A stretch of DNA of 24,184 nucleotides. Source: Terrirubrum sp051646285 (GTDB lineage Bacteria > Pseudomonadota > Alphaproteobacteria > Rhizobiales > Beijerinckiaceae). The translations under genes were made by a program, and so were the position numbers. Under the pieces are notes generated by a model. That model was not told where the DNA came from and ran no database searches. It saw only the letters and a list, made by a program, of their open reading frames with translations. Location: NCBI GenBank assembly GCA_051646285.1, contig JBOFCU010000128.1, forward strand, positions 1 to 24,184. Reading direction: 5' to 3'. Below are positions 21,300-24,184 of the stretch, piece by piece; within the stretch, counting starts at the first letter, position 1; every line of letters starts with the position of its first letter.

Positions 21300-23957
21300 T
21301 CATAGGCCGTCGGAGAGCGTGTTCAGGCCTTGACGGAAGGCAATTTCACCGAGCGTACGGAATTCAAGACGCACCATCACACTGCGGCTTGGCTGGGTCA
21401 GGCCATTATAATTATCGCGGAAGCCGCTGGCAGTGTAAGTGACCGAGAAAATCGTGCACTCATCCTTGTATTGCAGCCCAAGCGACATGGAGGACAAGGC
21501 CAGCCGCGATGAGCTGGGCTGCTTGTAATTGACCGGGTCCGTTACCCATGGCGGTGTTGCACCAAGCCGCGCATATTGCGCAATGGCTTCTTTGGCCTGC
21601 AAATGCCGGTCAAGATCCACGACGGCGGAGGAGTTGATCGACCAGTTATCGGTGAGTTTCAGGCCCGCCGTGACAGCGATGCCTTCCCGGCGGAAATAAT
21701 AACCCAGATCGGGCTGTGCGGCATAGCGCGCATACAGCACTGAGCCACTGAGACGGTCCACATTGAATGTCGAGCCAACCTCAAGCCTGTTGGGCGTGAA
21801 CTTGTTCTGATCGAACCGGCCGCGCGCAAAGAAAGAGACATTGGCGCTCGGCGCGTAAACGGCGCGCGCAACAAAATCGGATGCGCGCCGGTCAAGCCCG
21901 GATTGCGCGCCTGTATTGGCGAGATCCCAACGCGCATACGAATTGCGCCCGGCCAGCTGATAGGATTGGCCGACCAGCACATTGGCATAACCGCCGCCAT
22001 TCATGTGGAAGGTATATTGTGCGCCAATGTTGGCACGCACGCCGCCTTCAACGCGGTCATAGCCAGAGAATTTGTTCCAATCGAATATATTCGTATCATC
22101 GAACGTCAGGCTCAGCGCATCATTGTTCGGCAAATTGCCGCTGCGCGCTTCATTGGGCCGGGCCACAATCTGCGCAATGGGTTCAATGATATGCGTGCCC
22201 CACGATGTGTTGGCGACAAGCGGGAAGCGGTATTCCAGCCCGATGGCCGGCATGGCACGGCCAAAGAAATTATCCTGCGGATCAGTCACGCCAAGATTGC
22301 GGGCAAACGTATTCGGGCCCGAACTCAAGTTGGGCGAATTCCAGATGCCATCGAGGCGCACACCGGCAAACGGTGTCCACACCTGGCCGAGTGCATCAAT
22401 AAATTGCCGGCGCCATGTCACAGATGTCGAAATGCGATTTTGCGCACCGGCAAGGCCGCGGATCAGGCAGTCACCAGAAGCATAGCGCCCGTTGACATAT
22501 TTAACGGGCGCATATTGCACGCAGCCTTCATAGCGGCTGCTGAACAAGGAAGGAGGCACGAGCGGGTTAACCGGCGTGCCATCCAGATTGGTGGCGCCGG
22601 GGCGGTACAAATAGCCGTATTGCGTCTGTTCACGCGTCAGGCTGGTCAAATTCACATCAACAGCCACTTCACCGCCCAGGGGCTGTGGCCCGTTCCAGCG
22701 CTTGTTATAATCAATGACAGGCGCGACAACCGGCTGCTGCTTCTGCCAGTCCGACGATGTCGTCGGCATGAAATAATAACCGCGCGCATCAAAGAAACTG
22801 CGATCACCCTGGCCACGCAGATACAGCGTGGAAATCACATCGCGATAATACAGGGTTTGAATGCTCTGGTTGCGAATCTTGTAATTGTCGAGGAACCAGC
22901 GGTCTGACAGCAGCGCGCCATCCCAGCCCCACTTCCAGCGTTCATTGATATGGAACAGGCCAGTCGATTCAATCGAGCCACGGAAATCCCGGTTGCCTGC
23001 ACCATAAGGCGCTGCATCAAAGGCTGTGGGGTCTTTCTGAAAAATACCGGCAGCACGCACATTGTACGAGCCGTTCATCAGCCGGTGGCGCCACTCGGCC
23101 TGCCCAAGAAATCCTTGCCGCGACAAATAGGCCGGGCTGAGGGTCAGATCATAGTTGGGTGCAAGCTCCCAGAAATAATTGAGCTGCACACCCGTTCCAA
23201 GAGCGGTGTTGTGCATGTAGCGCGGGGCGATAAAGCCGCTCTTGCGCCGCACGGTATTGTCTGGCGACCACGCATAGGGAATCCACGCGACCGGCATGCC
23301 ATACAGCTCCAGTGTCGCGTTCTCGTAATAGACGGTCTTTTCTTCGCTGTTATGAATGATCTTGGCGGCGCGCACCTGCCAGAACGGCGGCTTTTCCGGA
23401 TTATCCTTGCATGGTTCGCAGGCCGTGTAGGTGCCGAGAGCGAATGTTGTGGTCTGGCCATCGGTGCGTTCAGCGCGCGGCGAAGCGAAGCGCACATTCA
23501 GCTGCTCACCGCGCACGGTGGTAGGTGATTCCAGCCGCAGCGAATCAATGAACCCGTTCTTGAAATCGTCCGTCAGTTCCAGCCGGGTGCTGTAGGTGAT
23601 GGCACCCTTGTCGTCCGTCATCTTGACGTTGCCTTCGGCAAACACACGCTTTGTGTTGCGGTCATAGATCACGCGGTCTGCTTCGAGAACCTTGCCGTCG
23701 TAATAGACCTGGGCATTGCCGTTGGCCGAGACCCTGTTCTTGTCATTGTCATAGACAAGCTGGCTGGCCTCAACGAGCATCTTCTTCTTTTCGCTCTGTG
23801 CCACAGCCGGAGTCAGAAGGGCGATGGAGGCCAGAACCGTAGAGGCGAGCAGAAGCGTTGTCAGGCCAAGCGGCCGTAAGCCAAGCGCTCCCGGGCTGGC
23901 AGCGTGTGCACGCTGCAAGCTGGCCATATGAGCCATGTCCCGGGCCTCAAGCCCCAT
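21300..23957 (-). CDS. lptD: LPS-assembly protein LptD
   Basis: Outer-membrane beta-barrel that inserts lipopolysaccharide into the outer leaflet, working with LptE and the LptA bridge. 885 residues from the ATG at 23957, which overlaps the lptG stop in TGATG and has GGAGGA 6 nt upstream; an in-frame start at 24023 lies inside lptG and is unlikely. The signal peptide runs to about residue 53 (LLTPAVA before QSEKKK). An LptA-like periplasmic domain follows (from about 60; LVEASQLVYDNDKNRVSANGNAQVYY). The barrel has many alternating aromatic strands and ends in REF-like terminal strands. Cysteines in TACEPC, EGCVQ, SGDCL and DECTIF may form disulfides. Confidence 0.95.
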   Translation of the reverse strand: MGLEARDMAHMASLQRAHAASPGALGLRPLGLTTLLLASTVLASIALLTPAVAQSEKKKMLVEASQLVYDNDKNRVSANGNAQVYYDGKVLEADRVIYDRNTKRVFAEGNVKMTDDKGAITYSTRLELTDDFKNGFIDSLRLESPTTVRGEQLNVRFASPRAERTDGQTTTFALGTYTACEPCKDNPEKPPFWQVRAAKIIHNSEEKTVYYENATLELYGMPVAWIPYAWSPDNTVRRKSGFIAPRYMHNTALGTGVQLNYFWELAPNYDLTLSPAYLSRQGFLGQAEWRHRLMNGSYNVRAAGIFQKDPTAFDAAPYGAGNRDFRGSIESTGLFHINERWKWGWDGALLSDRWFLDNYKIRNQSIQTLYYRDVISTLYLRGQGDRSFFDARGYYFMPTTSSDWQKQQPVVAPVIDYNKRWNGPQPLGGEVAVDVNLTSLTREQTQYGYLYRPGATNLDGTPVNPLVPPSLFSSRYEGCVQYAPVKYVNGRYASGDCLIRGLAGAQNRISTSVTWRRQFIDALGQVWTPFAGVRLDGIWNSPNLSSGPNTFARNLGVTDPQDNFFGRAMPAIGLEYRFPLVANTSWGTHIIEPIAQIVARPNEARSGNLPNNDALSLTFDDTNIFDWNKFSGYDRVEGGVRANIGAQYTFHMNGGGYANVLVGQSYQLAGRNSYARWDLANTGAQSGLDRRASDFVARAVYAPSANVSFFARGRFDQNKFTPNRLEVGSTFNVDRLSGSVLYARYAAQPDLGYYFRREGIAVTAGLKLTDNWSINSSAVVDLDRHLQAKEAIAQYARLGATPPWVTDPVNYKQPSSSRLALSSMSLGLQYKDECTIFSVTYTASGFRDNYNGLTQPSRSVMVRLEFRTLGEIAFRQGLNTLSDGL

Positions 23958-24184
23958 CAGCCATCCTCCTGGTGCAGCAGAATCATGGTGCCAACCAGTG
24001 CCGCAACAACAGGCGGAATCCAAGCAGCAGCGGTCACGTTAAGGAAACCACCCTTGCCCAAATCCTCCACCAATTGCTTGATCACATAAAGCATGAACCC
24101 GGATAACACACCACCCAGAACCATGCGTGCGACCCCTCCCATTCGGAAAAAACCGAGAGATACGGTTGACGCAATAATAACCAT
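23957..24184 (-). CDS. lptG: LPS export permease LptG, C-terminal part (cut by window edge)
   Basis: The last 75 residues of an inner-membrane LptF/LptG-type permease, which with LptB drives lipopolysaccharide extraction. Visible are the end of a membrane helix (VIIASTVSLGF), a second (GGVLSGFMLYVIKQLVEDLG), a third (WIPPVVAALVGTMILL) and the ending LHQEDG, all typical of rhizobial LptG. The gene continues beyond the window; the ATG at the very edge is internal. It precedes and is translationally coupled to lptD, with a 1-nt overlap. Confidence 0.9.
   Translation of the reverse strand: MVIIASTVSLGFFRMGGVARMVLGGVLSGFMLYVIKQLVEDLGKGGFLNVTAAAWIPPVVAALVGTMILLHQEDG

Noticed and set aside
21903..22907. 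334-residue plus-strand open frame opposite lptD
   Set aside because: It lies wholly inside lptD in antisense and has no recognisable motif.

Overview
The window looks like part of the chromosome of an alphaproteobacterium, most probably of the order Hyphomicrobiales (Rhizobiales). The reasons are its GC-rich sequence, the Arg/Asp/Gly-rich tail on ribosomal protein S6, and the gene order fabD-fabG-(acpP)-fabF-mltG-yicC-gmk next to rsmA-lptD-lptG, which I know as a conserved rhizobial core cluster. All identifications come from reading protein motifs; no database search was possible.

Layout. (1) Positions 52-826, minus strand: rpsF-rpsR with a strong terminator after rpsR. (2) Positions 827-9109: an accessory block between rpsF and fabD, which are usually close neighbours in related genomes. 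It holds a small possible membrane protein, a short pterin-4a-carbinolamine dehydratase, a mandelate-racemase-type enolase-superfamily enzyme, a 554-residue membrane protein of unknown function behind a class III PLP enzyme resembling PbfA, a small secreted c-type cytochrome, and a metallophosphoesterase followed by a Ser/Thr kinase fused to a universal stress domain. (3) Positions 9110-10806: fabD-fabG, closed by a terminator. (4) Positions 10851-15261: a second accessory block between fabG and acpP. It has a 68-residue protein, a P1B-type metal ATPase with an AT-rich dyad directly in front of its start codon, and a coupled pair made of an ethylbenzene-dehydrogenase-like heme-binding protein and a DUF2231-like membrane protein, downstream of a possible CRP/FNR-type operator. 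The block ends in a terminator. (5) Positions 15529-20386: acpP, fabF, mltG, yicC and gmk. (6) Positions 20388-24184, minus strand: rsmA, lptD and the 3' end of lptG; surA and pdxA, which often sit between lptD and rsmA, are absent here.

How the genes fit together. The core genes make and use membrane lipid and envelope: malonyl transfer, elongation and reduction in fatty acid synthesis (FabD, ACP, FabF, FabG), termination of glycan strands (MltG), and delivery of LPS to the outer membrane (LptG, LptD), alongside housekeeping nucleotide and RNA enzymes. The two accessory blocks carry stress signalling (phosphatase, kinase-USP), metal transport and redox/heme proteins.

I see no CRISPR array, transposase, integrase, phage gene, rRNA gene or convincing tRNA. 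The most unusual parts are the kinase-USP/phosphatase pair, the heme-protein/DUF2231 pair with its possible operator, and the dyad before the metal ATPase. None can be called a new system from sequence alone.
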